NCBI GenBank assembly: GCA_035236585.1 | Contig: CP141137.1 | Coordinates: forward strand, 47,824,057 to 47,888,056 | Reading direction: 5' to 3' | Length of the DNA: 64,000 nucleotides | Source: Warburgia ugandensis | Taxonomy: Eukaryota > Streptophyta > Magnoliopsida > Canellales > Canellaceae | Shown: positions 47,617 to 59,236 of the stretch, in pieces | Numbering within the stretch: position 1 is the stretch's first letter | Layout: each line of letters begins with the position of its first letter | Notes under the pieces: model-generated | What the model was told of the DNA's origin: nothing | Databases searched by the model: none | Seen by the model: the letters and a program-made list of their open reading frames with translations, nothing else | Program-made: the position numbers and the translations under genes

Positions 47617-47769
47617 AAGAGAAGGGGAGTTGGTTGCTACAAAAATCATCAGCGACAGAGCCGCAGCAATGACGATCGAGACGAGAGAGAGAGAACTGTT
47701 GAAAATAAAGCTCTGCTATAGTGAAAAAAAAAAAACATAATCATCATTCTGCTACACAGGCAGGTTACT

Positions 47770-48020
47770 ACTATACTGAGTTGTAACAGTGCAACACAAG
47801 CAAGTTACAACAGCCGAGTTTCAATAGGTACGGGTTACAATAGTTCGAGTTACAATAGTACAGAGTTGTAACAGTACAAGTTGAAATAGTAGAGAGTTGC
47901 AACAGTAGTGTGTTATAACAGTGTTAGAGTTGCAACAGTATGCATTGCAATAGTAGTAGAGTTGCAACAATTTGAGTTCAATAGTGGCATAGTTGCAATA
48001 GTGACGAGTTGCAGCAATAA
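47770..48020 (+). repeat. gttgcaacagta minisatellite in the copia leader
   Basis: A dozen or more degenerate copies of (a)gttgcaacagtag, 14-22 bases apart, fill the untranslated leader between the primer-binding site and gag. Confidence 0.85.
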
Positions 48021-48144
48021 CCAGATTGAAGTAGGCCTATTTTCAAGGTGATAGACTGGTTCTTGGCTACATTGAGTGTTTCAAATGCAGTGGTGTTCTT
48101 AGATTTGCAAGATTATCTCCTTAAATTGTTGTAAGTACTTTACT

Positions 48145-48940
48145 TATGGAGGCCAACATGAGTAAAATGATTTGCTTAAATGGTACTAACTATCACAAGT
48201 GGAATGAAAAGATGAAATATCTTCTTTTTGTGAAGAAATTATATCTACCTGCCTTTGCTACTAAAAAACTGATCGAAGACGAGTGGGCTTTCAAACATGA
48301 ACATGTATGTGGTTTCATTCGATAGTGGGTAGAAGATAATGTTTTGAATTATATTCAAAATGAAAGACATGCTAGAACTATATGGATCAAATTAGAAATT
48401 TGTACGCGTCGAGAACTAGCAATAATAAGTTATTCCTACTTAATCAAGCGATGCACCTGAGATACAAGGAAGGGAGTTCTATTTTCGACCACTTGAATGA
48501 TTTGACCAGATGCTTTTAGTAGCTATTTGACATTGGCGTCAGGTTTGACGATGATATAATGGGTTTATGGCTTTTAAATACTTTGCTTTACTCATTGAAA
48601 ATTTTTCGTGTTTCTCTAGCCAATTCTACTCTAGGTGGCACTGTGATGTGAGAATCTTCGAGAAGCGCAATTCTAAATGAAGAAATGAGGCGATGAGCTC
48701 AAGTTGCCACCACATCACAGTGTGAGATTCTGATATCAGAAAACAGGGGGAGAAGCAAGATCAAAGGTCAGGAGAAGAATAACAGGGGCATGAGTAAATC
48801 CAAGTTTAGATACAAGAATCTGGAGTGCAATTATTATGGAAAGAAGGGTCACATTAAAAAGCAGTGTTACAAGTGAAAAGCTGAGAACAAGACAGAGAAT
48901 GCTAAGCAGGAGAGAAGAAATGATGACGGGAATGATCATG
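48145..48940 (+). pseudogene. copia gag
   Basis: Starts near 48148 with MEANMSKMICLNGTNYHKWN, then KMKYLLFVKKLYLPAF. A zinc knuckle C-x2-Y-x-K-K-G-H-x4-C (CNYYGKKGHIKKQC) is at about 48830-48870, with one Cys replaced by Tyr. Several in-frame stops and frameshifts are present. Confidence 0.88.
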
Positions 48941-51900
48941 TGGCCACCACCACTTCAAGCCTTGTTGTGGTTTGTGATGAGAATGAAATCAACCTAGCCT
49001 CTAGTAAGATTGGATGGTTCGTTGACAGTAGTGCTTGTTTCCACGTTACCTCCAGGAGAGAGTTTTTCACCTCGTACACTCTTGGTGACTTTGGAGTTTT
49101 GAAGATGGGCAACGATGGGCTACCAAAGGTTGTTAGAATTGGATCCGTCTGTTTGGACACCAACAACGGGACGAGGTTGATTCTCATGGAAGTTCGACAT
49201 GTTCCAGATATCTGGTTGAACTTAATATCAGCTAGAAAGCTTGATGATGATGGGTACTATAGTACCTTTTGTGATGGCCAGTGGAAGCTCTCTAAGGGAG
49301 CACTTGTGGTTGCCAGAGGGAATAAATCATCTAGCTTGTATGCGATGTAGGTTTCGATTCCTATTAATTTTGTAAACGCGGTTGATGTTGTTGGTTCTTC
49401 AGAGTTGTGGCATAGGCGGCTCCGTCACATGAGTGAGAAAGGACTAGGTTATCTAGTTAAGAAGAATTTGCTTTCAGGGATTAAAGCTGTAAAGTTGATC
49501 AAGTGTGTTCATTATCTTGCCAGGAGGTAGCAACAGTTTCCTTCAAAAGCTATCTTTCTTTCAGGAAGCCAGGCGTGCTTGAATTGGTACATTCAAATGT
49601 GTGCGGTCCTATGAAGGTACAAACACTTGGTGCATTATATTTTGTCATGTTTATTGATGATTATTCCAGAAAAACTCTGGGTCTATGTTTTGAAATCTAA
49701 GGATTAGGTGCTTGACAAGTTTAAAGAGTTTCAAGCTTCTGTTGAGCGTCAAACAGGAAAGATTCCTTAGCTAAATGGTTTAGCAGAGAGGATGAATAGG
49801 ACACTGATGAAGAGGGTCAAATGCTTGCTTTCTGAAGCAAAGCTGCCCTGTTCTTTCTAGGGTGAGGCACTATACACAACAGCCTATGTTATTAACCTGT
49901 CTCCAATTATTTCCTTGAATGTAGATGTTCCTGACAGGCTATAGTATGGAAAAGATGTCTCTTATAATCACTTGTGGGTGTTTGGGTGCAAGGTGTTTGT
50001 ACATATACCCAAAGATGAGAGGTCTAAACTAGATGTTAAGACCAAACAATGTATTTTCATCAGCTACGGGCAGGATGAGTTTGGCTACAGACTATATGAT
50101 CCTATTGCGAAGAAGCTTGTTAGAAGCTGTGACATGATCTTTATGGAAGACCAAACCATTGAACACATTGACAAAGCCGAAGGATCAGAAACTCAAAGTT
50201 TTGATACTCTGACTGATTTGGATCCAATTCCTATTTCACATAAGCCAGGTGTAGATGGTGCCAATGACTATGGGGGTGCGCTAGCTGATGTTCAAGATGA
50301 TCAAGCCGATGGTGAGCATGAAGCTGCTGAAGTAATGGATATTTTGTCAGAGGTTGATCATGTTTAGTAGGAGGTTCCTATTGAGGAGCCAGTAGTTTCA
50401 TTGAGACAGAGTTTGAGAGATCGTCAACCCTCTACTCGGTATTCACCAGATGAGTATGTGCTCCTCACTGACGGGGGAGAGCCTAAGAACTACATAGAGG
50501 CAATTGAAAGTGAAGATAATGCAAAGTGGATTGCAGCTATGAAGGATGAGATGAAATCCTTGCAGAACAACCGCATATTTGAGCTGGTAAGATTGCCTAA
50601 GGGCAAACAAGCTTTGAAGAATCGGTGGATTTACAGGGTGCAGTATAAAGGATGACACTTCACGACTACAATACAAAGCTAGACTTGTGGTGAAAAGCTT
50701 TGGTCAAATTGATTTTGAAGAGATATTTTTTCCTATGTCAAAATGTCTTCAATTAGAGTTGTATTGGGTTTGGCCGCCAACCTTGATCTTGAGGTTGAAT
50801 AGATAGATGTAAAGATAGCTTTCCTCCATGGTAACTTAGAGGAGGAGATATATATGGGGTAGCCAGAAGATTTTGTTACTAAAGGCAAGGAGAATTATGT
50901 CTGTAAACTGAAGAAGAGTTTATATGGCTTGAAATAGCCTCCCAAACAGTGGTACAAAAAGTTTGAGCAGTTCATGGCCCAACAGGGTTATAAAAAGATT
51001 ACTTTAGATCATTGTGTATTTGTGCAGAGATTCTCAGAGGATCATTTTGTCATCTTGCTACTCTATGTCGACGATATGCTTATTGTTGGAAGTAACTCTT
51101 CAAGGATCAGTCAATTAAAGAATGAGCTAAACAAAGTCTTTGCTATGAAAGACTTGGGACCTGCAAAACAGATTCTCGGGATTTCTATAGTTTGTGACAG
51201 GATGAATAAATGATTATGGCTGTCTTAGGAGAAGTATAGAAAAGGAACTTCGGCGATTTCACATGGATAAAGCTAAAGTGGTTAGTACACCTTTTGCTAC
51301 TCACTTTAAGCTTAGTAAAAATCAAGTTACCATGAGTGATGCTGAAAAGGAATACATGCAAAATGTTCCTTATGCTTTAGCTGTTAGTAGTCTTATGTAT
51401 GTCATGGTATGCACCAAACTGAATATTGCACATGTAGTTGGTACAGTGAGCTATTTTCTATCAAATCAAGAAAAAAAGCATTGGAATGTAGTGAAGTGGA
51501 TATTGAGATATTTACGTGGTACTTCCAAGTTGAGTTTGGGATTTGGCACTGGCAAGCCTGTGCTTGAGGGCTACACTAATTTAAATATGATTGGTGATAT
51601 TGACAAGAGGAAGTTTACTTCAAACTACTTGATTACTTTTGTATGGGAAGCTGTGTCATGGCAGTCAAAGTTACAGAAGTGTGTTGCCTTGTCTACGACG
51701 GAGTCTGAGTTTATTGCTGTGATATAGGTTTGCAAAGAGTTACTGTGGATGAAGAGGTTTGTGAATGAACTTAGCTTTATGCAGAAGAGGCAAGTGCTAT
51801 ACACCTTAACAAGAATTCTACTTTTCATGGGAGGTCAAAGCACATTGAAATTAGGTATCATTGGATACATGATATTTTGGACTCGAAGTCATTAGGGCTT

Positions 51901-51960
51901 GAGAAGATTCATACCGACGATAATAGTTCGGATATGATGATAAAAACATTACCTCGGAGC
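48940..51960 (+). pseudogene. copia pol: protease, integrase, RT, RNase H
   Basis: The protease motif reads WFVDSSACFHVTS (usually DSGAS). The GAG-pre-integrase LWHRRLRHMSEKGL and integrase pieces (HSNVCGPMKV, FIDDYSRKT, LAERMNRTLM) follow. RT has LKNRWIYRVQYKG, YGLK-stop-PPKQWYKKF and the intact catalytic LLYVDDMLIVG. RNase H includes SLMYVMVCTKLNIAHVVG, WILRYLRGTSKLSLGF and ALSTTESEFIAV. Most premature stops are TAG at places where the family has Gln or Trp. Confidence 0.92.
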
Positions 51961-52058
51961 AAGTTCAAGATTTGCAGGGAATTGGTCGGGATGGGCTTCT
52001 GCTAGAAGTTTATGCATGAAGAAACCTCCTTCAGTTAATGGGCTTGGAGGGGGAGATT

Positions 52059-52405
52059 TGTTAGTCTAGTCCCATTTGATGGCCAATGCATTTCAACTTT
52101 GGCGGTTGCTGACGTCAATTGTGGTGGGGGCCACCGTCAGCTACTGTCTAAGATTTTTGTGAACAATTTGTTGAAAACTAAGCTCTGAAAACCCTATAAA
52201 TAGGAAGGAGCTGAAGATTGATTTAGAACATCACCCATTCCCAGTCATCCAATGTATATACCCCTATAATTCTTCCCGTGTATCATTTCATTTTATAGTG
52301 AAATTGCCTTGCATCTCTGTGGACGTAGGCATCTTGGCCGAACCACGTAAAATTTGTGTGTTTTGTGTATGCTTGATCTTTGGCGGGGACTGTAAATCCC
52401 CAACA
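52059..52405 (+). repeat. 3' LTR of the copia element
   Basis: Same length as the 5' LTR and contains the same TATA region (cctataaatagg). Confidence 0.93.
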
Positions 52406-52455
52406 AATTCACGAGTTAACTGATCTCACCTTTTTTTTTTATTTGTAATTTACAG

Positions 52456-54156
52456 CTGCACCACTACAAGTCACATTTGGTATACGGAAATGCATCATCC
52501 TTTGCAAGGTCATATAGCACGCTGGTCCCAGCAACATCAACGGTACCAAAAATCAAGGTCTGGTTTCTGATGTGGAGTCTTCTTTGTGTGAGTGTGGTTG
52601 TGCTGGTGTGTCTCTATGTGATACCATCTGAAATGCACTTTCCTCTCACTCTCTGATTCATGAATTGGAATGTAGTTTCTGCAGACAGTGCTGGAGTTTC
52701 AGATTACTATAGTTATTATGCTGTCACCCATCCTCTGAGGGGCCACGCTCAGGAGACCCAGGCATGTACGAGGGGCTTCTAGAATTCTTCCACTGCTAAT
52801 TTTCATATGCCTCATTCGTTTCTGTGTACAGAGAGTCTTGATGAAGCAGAGTTCGGTGACGCTTTGGCAGAATTTGGTCATGATGAGACCTCTAGAAACC
52901 CAGCTATGCATGTTGGCAAGATTATTCAGGAAATGGATGCAGAAGCCAGTTCCCATTTAGCATTTTTTGAGGTGATATCAGAAGGAGAAGGAAGAAGAGC
53001 AGATGCTTTTGCTTCAGCTTCGCTGCCTCTACTGAAGAGGTCAGCTCTTGCAGAGGGCAAAGAGATAGAGGACAGTTCAAAACCTTCCCAACGAGGAGGC
53101 ATATCAGATAGAGGCTGCAGGTTAGAAGAATTACCAGCTGGCCAAATTGGAAAATTGCATGTTTACAAGAGTGGCGCTGTCAACACGAAGCTCGGAGATG
53201 CCCTTTTTGATGTGAATAGTTGTACTTACATCCAAGTCCTCACAGTAACTAAATTTTAGTATATCTGTGGCTGACAACTAATGATTTTCCTTCCTACTAT
53301 TGCTTATTTGAATTAAGTTTACTTGAAAGATCCGTTCACAGCTTACGTTTGAACACCCTCCTGTTAACTTCAAACTTCACTTTGGAAATTTTCCTATACA
53401 TGTGTCAGTTGTTCCGGGTCTGGGAGCTTTTTCACATAAGATTTCAAGAACATAAGCATTTAGCAACTTCTCTACTTGGGCTGGTCTATCGCGTATTCAA
53501 GCCAAGCACCTCATGTTTAGTTTGTGTTTCTTCTGAAGAAAGATGAAGGCCCAATCTTTTCGCAACATCGTAATTTTTGTAGGGGAACCAGCATACCATC
53601 TCAGCATTGAATTTTTAGATCATTACAGATGGTGGTACTACAGGACAATCGAGTGGCTCAAAGTAGGACTTTTGCATCCAGTCATGAACTTCAGTGTGGC
53701 TGAAACTTCACCCGATCAATAACAGCTGGTAAACAGAAGTGAGCCTATACTACCTATACTGTTGTCATAGAAATAATTTTACCACCCTTCACTTACAAAG
53801 TTGATATTGGGTGCCAACAAAGAAAAAATGCAGAAATTGTTTTCAAATATTCTGTTCACTTTTTAGCCCTTTGTTTCTTGTTGAAATCTTTACATTTGAT
53901 GTTGATAGAAAGAAGATTCAAGTGATCTATTTTTACTATTCTTCATCCATGTTCTTTTAGTGCACCTTTATATGGAAATTGTATGTTTGAATTGCAGGTT
54001 GCTCCTGATATGGACTGCATTGTTGCTCAAGATGTTGCAGCAATCAGCCCAGAAGTTCTTCTGCTTCTGCATACTCGAGAGCTAAACAAGCGCGCAGTTG
54101 CTACCCAAGATCTCTTCTTCCTCTTGAACAATATAAACGATGTGGGGTTGGCATAA
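52456..54156 (+). pseudogene. RNA polymerase III subunit RPC4-like C-terminal exons
   Basis: Exon 52832-53211 encodes SLDEAEFGDALAEFG..., then LPLLKRSALAEGKEI and LEELPAGQIGKLHVYKSGAV.TKLGDALFD. It splices at GAT|gtgaat to exon 53998-54156, which continues VAPDMDCIVAQDVAAI, RELNKRAVATQDL, ending TAA. The joined FDVAPDMDCIVAQDV fits the RPC4 C-terminus (FDVSPG.DC.FAQDV). A likely upstream exon (52456-52557) has a family-like ...YGNASSFARSY but joins out of phase. No N-terminal exons are visible, and conserved RPC4 positions are changed. RPC4 is a Pol III subunit in the termination/reinitiation module. The gene is partial and may be dead; if upstream exons exist they must lie beyond the copia element. 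Confidence 0.7.
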
Positions 54157-55612
54157 TTTAAGAGCAAATTCAAACGGACTGTAAAAGGGTGGAAAATTAT
54201 ACTAAAACACATTGTTTTGAGTTCAAGTTGCGAGGATCATCCACCAAGAAAGGCCGTAAAGATGAATGCAAGGACTATTAAAGAGGCAAAATGAGCCTAG
54301 CATGGCTTCAGATTAGTCTCCTGAGTTTTATACGGTGCTTAAAAGAGGAGCTGACTAACTACAGTAAGGCCCACTCAATTGTATGATTCTAGCTCCGTTG
54401 GTGATCTAAACTGCACTTACTGGCGCTGTCTTATATAAGCGTTACCCCAAATTCTCATTCATAACATAATTCAAAACTTTTTGCGTGTTTTTGCGCGTTC
54501 TAACTTGTTCCGAGTTGTAAATCAGCAGCGAGCTCAGAATAACAAAGTCTAGATGATGCACTGAGTATGACCTGCTGATCGCCAGTCTAGAACACAGGCC
54601 AACGCCGGGCGGTTTCATACCATATTCTTCGATCTACTCTGTACACTGCTATAATGTTTACTTAAATTCAGTCCAACATTGTAGAAACAAATGAAACTGT
54701 GATGTTAATCGGATAAGAGCACCGTTGGATTCAGGCCCCTTTTTTCTGTTGAGCAACTGAGTTGGATCAGCTCTTCCATGCTCAATCTATTTAGTTTTTC
54801 TTACGGTAGCGATCTGGTGTCAGGAATGCCACTGAAGCTTCTGACTATCAATATTCCTAGAGCAAAACACCATGGCTAGTTGATGTATGGCACTTTAATT
54901 TTGTGTGATCCACTTTTGAATGATGCAGCCAGTTCATCTGATTGCTCTGGTTTTGATGTCTAGCGGCGAAAAAAATGTGCAGTTTGATGATTATCTGAAT
55001 AATTGTACTTTTGATTACAGGATATATACAGCTAGAAACTTTGTATAAACAATTATCTATATTGGAGAACCAGAAACATAGTTTTCAGGATGCTAGAATC
55101 GTCCAGTAGTCACCATCATTGGTTACAACATATCCAAAGCCGGAGCAATCAGATCAACCGGTTGGAACATCAAAAGGTGCTAAAGTCGGAGGGCTACTTG
55201 GCTAACATATTAACTCAGGCTTCACGCTGGCATTCCTCAACTATCTGACCTTCAATCATGAGCAACAATACAATCAATAAATTATGCGTTATTCTGACCA
55301 ACGACTAACAAGTCTGAGTTCCCAACATATTTTAGCAAGACAGAAGCTGCCAATCTGTAAAGCAGAAGCTTCCCAATCTGTTTGAGTTACCCACTAACAT
55401 GCCGGAAGTATTTGTCTACCCTACATTGATTGACCACATGCTGCCACTCTGTCAGACAAGCTTCCCAAAGTCAATTCTCTAGTTTTCTCTTGGCGTAATA
55501 CATGCAAATCAAGGTAGACTCGGAGTCTACCTGGACGCAAAATTATTTTTTAGCATCATAGGCAACGTCCTCCGGGGGCATTGATTTTGAGAACACAGTC
55601 CAATAGGAAATG
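54157..55612. other. Spacer downstream of the RPC4-like exons
   Basis: Holds the presumed 3' end of the RPC4-like gene and anonymous sequence. No other gene is recognised. Confidence 0.45.
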
Positions 55613-55779
55613 GTAGAAGGAGAGCCTTGGCGCAATTGTAGAGTTTTCGTTATGTGACTTTGAGGTCATGGGTCTAAGGTGTTTAAGGTAAGACTGCGTA
55701 CTATTGACCCTTGTGGTCCACCCCTTCTCTGGACTTTGCATACTCAGGAACTTCGTGCACTAGGGCTGCCATTTTTAAA
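55613..55779 (+). mobile_element. Au SINE
   Basis: Flanked by ccaataggaaatg at 55600-55612 and 55780-55792 (13-bp duplication). Body: gagagccttggcgcaattgt (A box), gaggtcatgggtctaag (B box), then gaccc-ttgtggtccacccctt and ...cgtgcactagggctgccattttt. It is more diverged than the one at 36329. Confidence 0.9.
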
Positions 55780-55792
55780 CCAATAGGAAATG

Positions 55793-56639
55793 ATCAATGG
55801 TCAACATTTGATAAGGGAATCACCAACCGCAAGATCATGATGTGGAGGCTATTTAATTTACAAATCAAGATAATATCGCTGCCTCTGGTTTGGATGACTT
55901 AATAATTTTATTGGCAACAAACCTGAAAAGAACAAAAAGTTTGTTGTATGCTAATAATCAAGTATAAAATAGATACTTTCTTAAACCTTAACAGAGTAAT
56001 CAAAACCATGAAAAGCTATCCTGTAACATTTCGATTGAACGTAATGTTAAAGGATATTTTAATTTGAAGTGCTAAATATGAACAAGAATTAATTTAATTT
56101 ACTCGAAATCTGATCAAAATCTAAAGGAATAAATCCTCTCCCTTTTATTCTACTAAACTGAGCTGAGGAGGAATAATTGCAGAAGCTCTCTGGTCGCCTA
56201 TTATTATTTGTGTATCACATAAGAATTGAATTTGTTCTTGATATATTAACATATACAAATTCAAGTAATTCTTATAGATGGGTCCTACTATTTTCTTTTG
56301 GACGAATAGAGGCCCGCACGGGCCTACTTGTTCTATTATCCCAACCATTAATGTTTCCGACTTTCTTTAGATGCTCCATTGTCAATATTTCTACGCATTC
56401 GGTAATCATAAGCCTTGAAATAGAAGTTTAGAAATTGAAAGAGGAACTAACCTACATCCATCGGAAAAGCCTCTGCTAATCAAAGGTTTAAATCATACAG
56501 CATGGAGAATTTCGGTGAACTACCTGTTCATACTCATATTAGTCTAGTGAATCTACGGCTTAGATCATTAGATCTGCACATATTCTAAATCCAAGATCAA
56601 CTTGTTATTAAGTTTTCCTCTTTAAGAAGATATCTTCCT
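55793..56639. other. Anonymous spacer
   Basis: AT-rich, no feature supported. Confidence 0.4.
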
Positions 56640-57090
56640 TTTTTTGTGATTAATATTTTTGAAGAAATTGTAGAACTTATTCACCAGGGGAGAACAGCCC
56701 TCCTGTGTCAGTACGTTACACCGAGGTGATCAAAACTATTACCAAATCGAGTCCATTACAAACTACAGAAACAGATTGTGGTCACAAGAATTTTCAGCCC
56801 ATCTAACTTAAGATTAGGTAGCTCCACAGCTTCCCTAGCAAGACCATCCGCCAGATCATTGGCTGATCTAAGCGAGTGACTGAACGTAACATCCGATCTT
56901 CCAACAATGAGTTTGATCTTGTCCGGAATCGGCCAAAATCTGTGGGATGCAACTATCTTTCAACCATGAGATCACAGTTGAAGAATCGCCTTCGGCAATC
57001 AACTATCTGATTCTAAAAGAACTCCAAATAATGATTCCTTCCAAGATGGCCGTGACTTCAGCCTCGTTTGAATAAGTTTTTTACGATTAA
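56640..57090 (-). mobile_element. LINE RNase H fragment
   Basis: Minus strand encodes NEAEVTAILEGIIIW, AEGDSSTVISWLKDS and ANDLADGLAREAVELP, all from the RNase H-like tail of plant LINEs. Frames are broken; only this tail remains. Confidence 0.75.
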
Positions 57091-57592
57091 TTATCATGAT
57101 TTTTCCTTTGTATTCGGTAGTGCGATTCATATTTTTTTATTATAGAAAATTAAGTTTGTGAGCCATAGATGATTTTGAGTTTCGAGCTTTCTATTCTTAA
57201 AGAAAAATATTATAATAATGGTGATGATGATGATAAATGCTATTGTTGATTATTAGGATTACTAAAATAAATTCCATAAAATTTAGTAAGGTGATAAATG
57301 TGATCTCCTTGACTTCATGGACATCTTCTTATAATTATTACAGACAAATGACCATTATCTCAATAATAAAAAAAGCTAAAATTGTGTGTTTCTAGTGAAC
57401 AAATTTACTAATAAATAAATAAATATATCAAGCAATGTGGTGGTAATTAAAATTGGGTGGTAGTTGCATGGCATACGTGAGGATATAAAGTTTAGACTCT
57501 AGTTGAGATGCAACTGGTTTGTAAAATCATCATATCGTACTCTCTATTATTTCATTGTACATGTGTAGAAAAGGAACAATTGAAGTTTCCTT

Positions 57593-57647
<55 letters not shown>

Positions 57648-58270
57648 ACGCAGATCATTCCCAAGTATTAAGTAAGAGAGAAAACTCAGATGAAGGTGAT
57701 CTACCAGATTTACGGGAGTCCTCGATCCCATAAGAAAGAAAGAAAAATGCTCGGTTTAGTAAAAGAAGAAGAATTTCTCGTGGACAAGATTTTGTGAGTG
57801 CTATGAACGAAGCTCTTGCTATTATCCCTTTTCTTCTCCCACGTACACAGAGGTCCGAAATTCCACGTGAGGGGATTCCCCTGGTCACTCGTATCTGCGG
57901 TTTTCCATCTCAAAAACAGTGCCTTTCGCCATTTTTTCTTGATGGAGACTGTTAGATGGAGACTGTTAGGTAGGAAACATGCCAACTGACTGAAAGCTTG
58001 CTGAAGAACGTGTCCCATGTTCATCTGTCCATAAATAATGAGTTAAAAGCAGCATCAAGTCAACCATCGGCGATTGCCAGCCGGTGTTTTGTTAGCAGAA
58101 AAACCCGCCGTCCATCCACATTGGTCAAGTTGATCATTGCAGCCGGAGGATTTGTGGTCTCTACCAACTGGATACTACATCTTGTCTTTGTATTGTTTTT
58201 TTAAATTACAAGTAGGCTATGCGTGTGTGCAAAAGCATGAGAGAGATCAAGGACACCTCATCAGAAAAAC
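57091..58270. other. Anonymous spacer with a (GA)n tract
   Basis: No gene supported. Open frames of up to 104 codons on the minus strand lack recognisable features. Confidence 0.4.
57595..57644. repeat. (GA)n microsatellite
   Basis: About 25 AG units. Confidence 0.96.
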
Positions 58271-58273
58271 TAA

Positions 58274-58537
58274 GGGGGGTTTATTTAATGGCGTATGTAT
58301 GGCGTTTTTATTGGCACATTTCCTGTGATACCTCCTGCGATATCTTCTATGATATCTAAGATATGTGTCATATGTTCTGTGATATCTTGTGTGATATCTG
58401 AGATATGTGACATTTGTTCTGTGATATCTCTGGCGATTTTTGTTGTGATATCTGAAATATGCCTCAGATATGAGAAACATATGCCTCTTAGATATCATAG
58501 TTAAATAAGCTGCATTTTTGACATATGCCATGATATC
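58274..58537 (+). mobile_element. Left-end fragment of the Harbinger family
   Basis: Starts after TAA (58271-58273) with ggggggtttatttaatggcg, the same terminus as the 13055 element, and continues with the same GATATC repeats (tcttctatgatatctaagat and others). It then jumps to the right-end-like sequence gttaaataagctgcatttttga and stops at ccatgatatc, lacking the right terminus. It is therefore a deletion derivative (MITE-like) cut short, possibly by the CACTA element to its right. Confidence 0.85.
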
Positions 58538-58613
58538 AACTAGCACCTTGATATTTATCAATGATCTAGGTCATTCATCTATGCCATGATATGGCCCATT
58601 CTTCAACATGTAG

Positions 58614-58868
58614 TATAGGACGGTTCCACTGAAACCGTCCTATATTCTTCAATAGCTAATATAGGATGGTTCTTACGGAACCGTCCTATATTCAAGTCTC
58701 AACAAGAATAAAGGACGGTTATTCTAGAACCGTCCTATATTCAATTAGTAATATAGGACAATTCAAGAACCGTCCTATATTTGATCAGTAATATAGGAAA
58801 GTTCCACTGAAACCGTCCTATATTGTTCAATAGGTTTTATAGGATGGTTCTTTTGGAACCGTCCTATA
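58614..58868. repeat. Ladder of six inverted repeats (subterminal region of a CACTA element)
   Basis: Six hairpins of the form tataggacggttc-N5 to 7-gaaccgtcctata lie at about 58614-58644, 58660-58690, 58708-58738, 58752-58779, 58792-58822 and 58838-58868, spaced 40-48 bases. A partial seventh lies near 58885. Plant CACTA (En/Spm) elements carry such palindromic subterminal repeats bound by TnpA-like proteins. The CACTA terminus itself is not seen to the left. Confidence 0.85.
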
Positions 58869-58869
58869 T

Positions 58870-59236
58870 ACAAGTTTCAACAAGAATATAGGATACTTGT
58901 GTTAGAAAATGTCAGAGTTCCTTTGTAGCCAGGAATTAGACATCACTTTTTCTTCGTTGCTTCCTCGTAATTTGATGGATCACAGATTCACAGTTGGTGT
59001 TTACATGTGACTCCCAAGTAATATAAATCTTTGGATCTTTGTCAGGAACCACTCGTACTCCTTTGCATAGAGTTGGCAGATCAGTATTGAAACAAAGATA
59101 GCACATACATTGAAACAATGTACTTCAATCAAAAGAAAAACAGAACACATTCATTGAAATGAACTGATCTTTGAATCATATTTGAGTAAAATGTACATAC
59201 ATGAATGATAATATACATTCATTTACATCACTGAAC
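58870..59236. other. Spacer and 3' region of the CACTA gene
   Basis: No coding sequence recognised. It lies between the palindrome ladder and the last exon. Confidence 0.45.

Larger units (their letters stand above)
47256..52405 (+). mobile_element. Full-length Ty1/copia retrotransposon, decayed
   Basis: Two 347-bp LTRs in direct orientation (47256-47602, 52059-52405) both run tgttagtc...aatccccaaca. By eye they differ at about 40 positions. Flanking 5-mers are AATTA and AATTC, a near-perfect target duplication. The primer-binding site is gtgggatcagagc and the polypurine tract is ggcttggagggggaga. The coding order is gag, protease, integrase, RT, RNase H. It sits immediately upstream of RPC4-like exons, apparently in an intron. 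Confidence 0.95.

Noticed and set aside
57710-58024. 104-codon minus-strand open frame as a small gene
   Set aside because: No recognisable domain, no splice or leader context, and overlapping frames on the same strand are equally long.
58538-58613. CACTA terminus at the left of the palindrome ladder
   Set aside because: No CACTA or CACTG start with a terminal inverted repeat could be found in this stretch.
58614-58868. CRISPR-like regular array
   Set aside because: The repeats are palindromes with variable arms in a plant transposon end, without constant-length unique spacers or cas genes.
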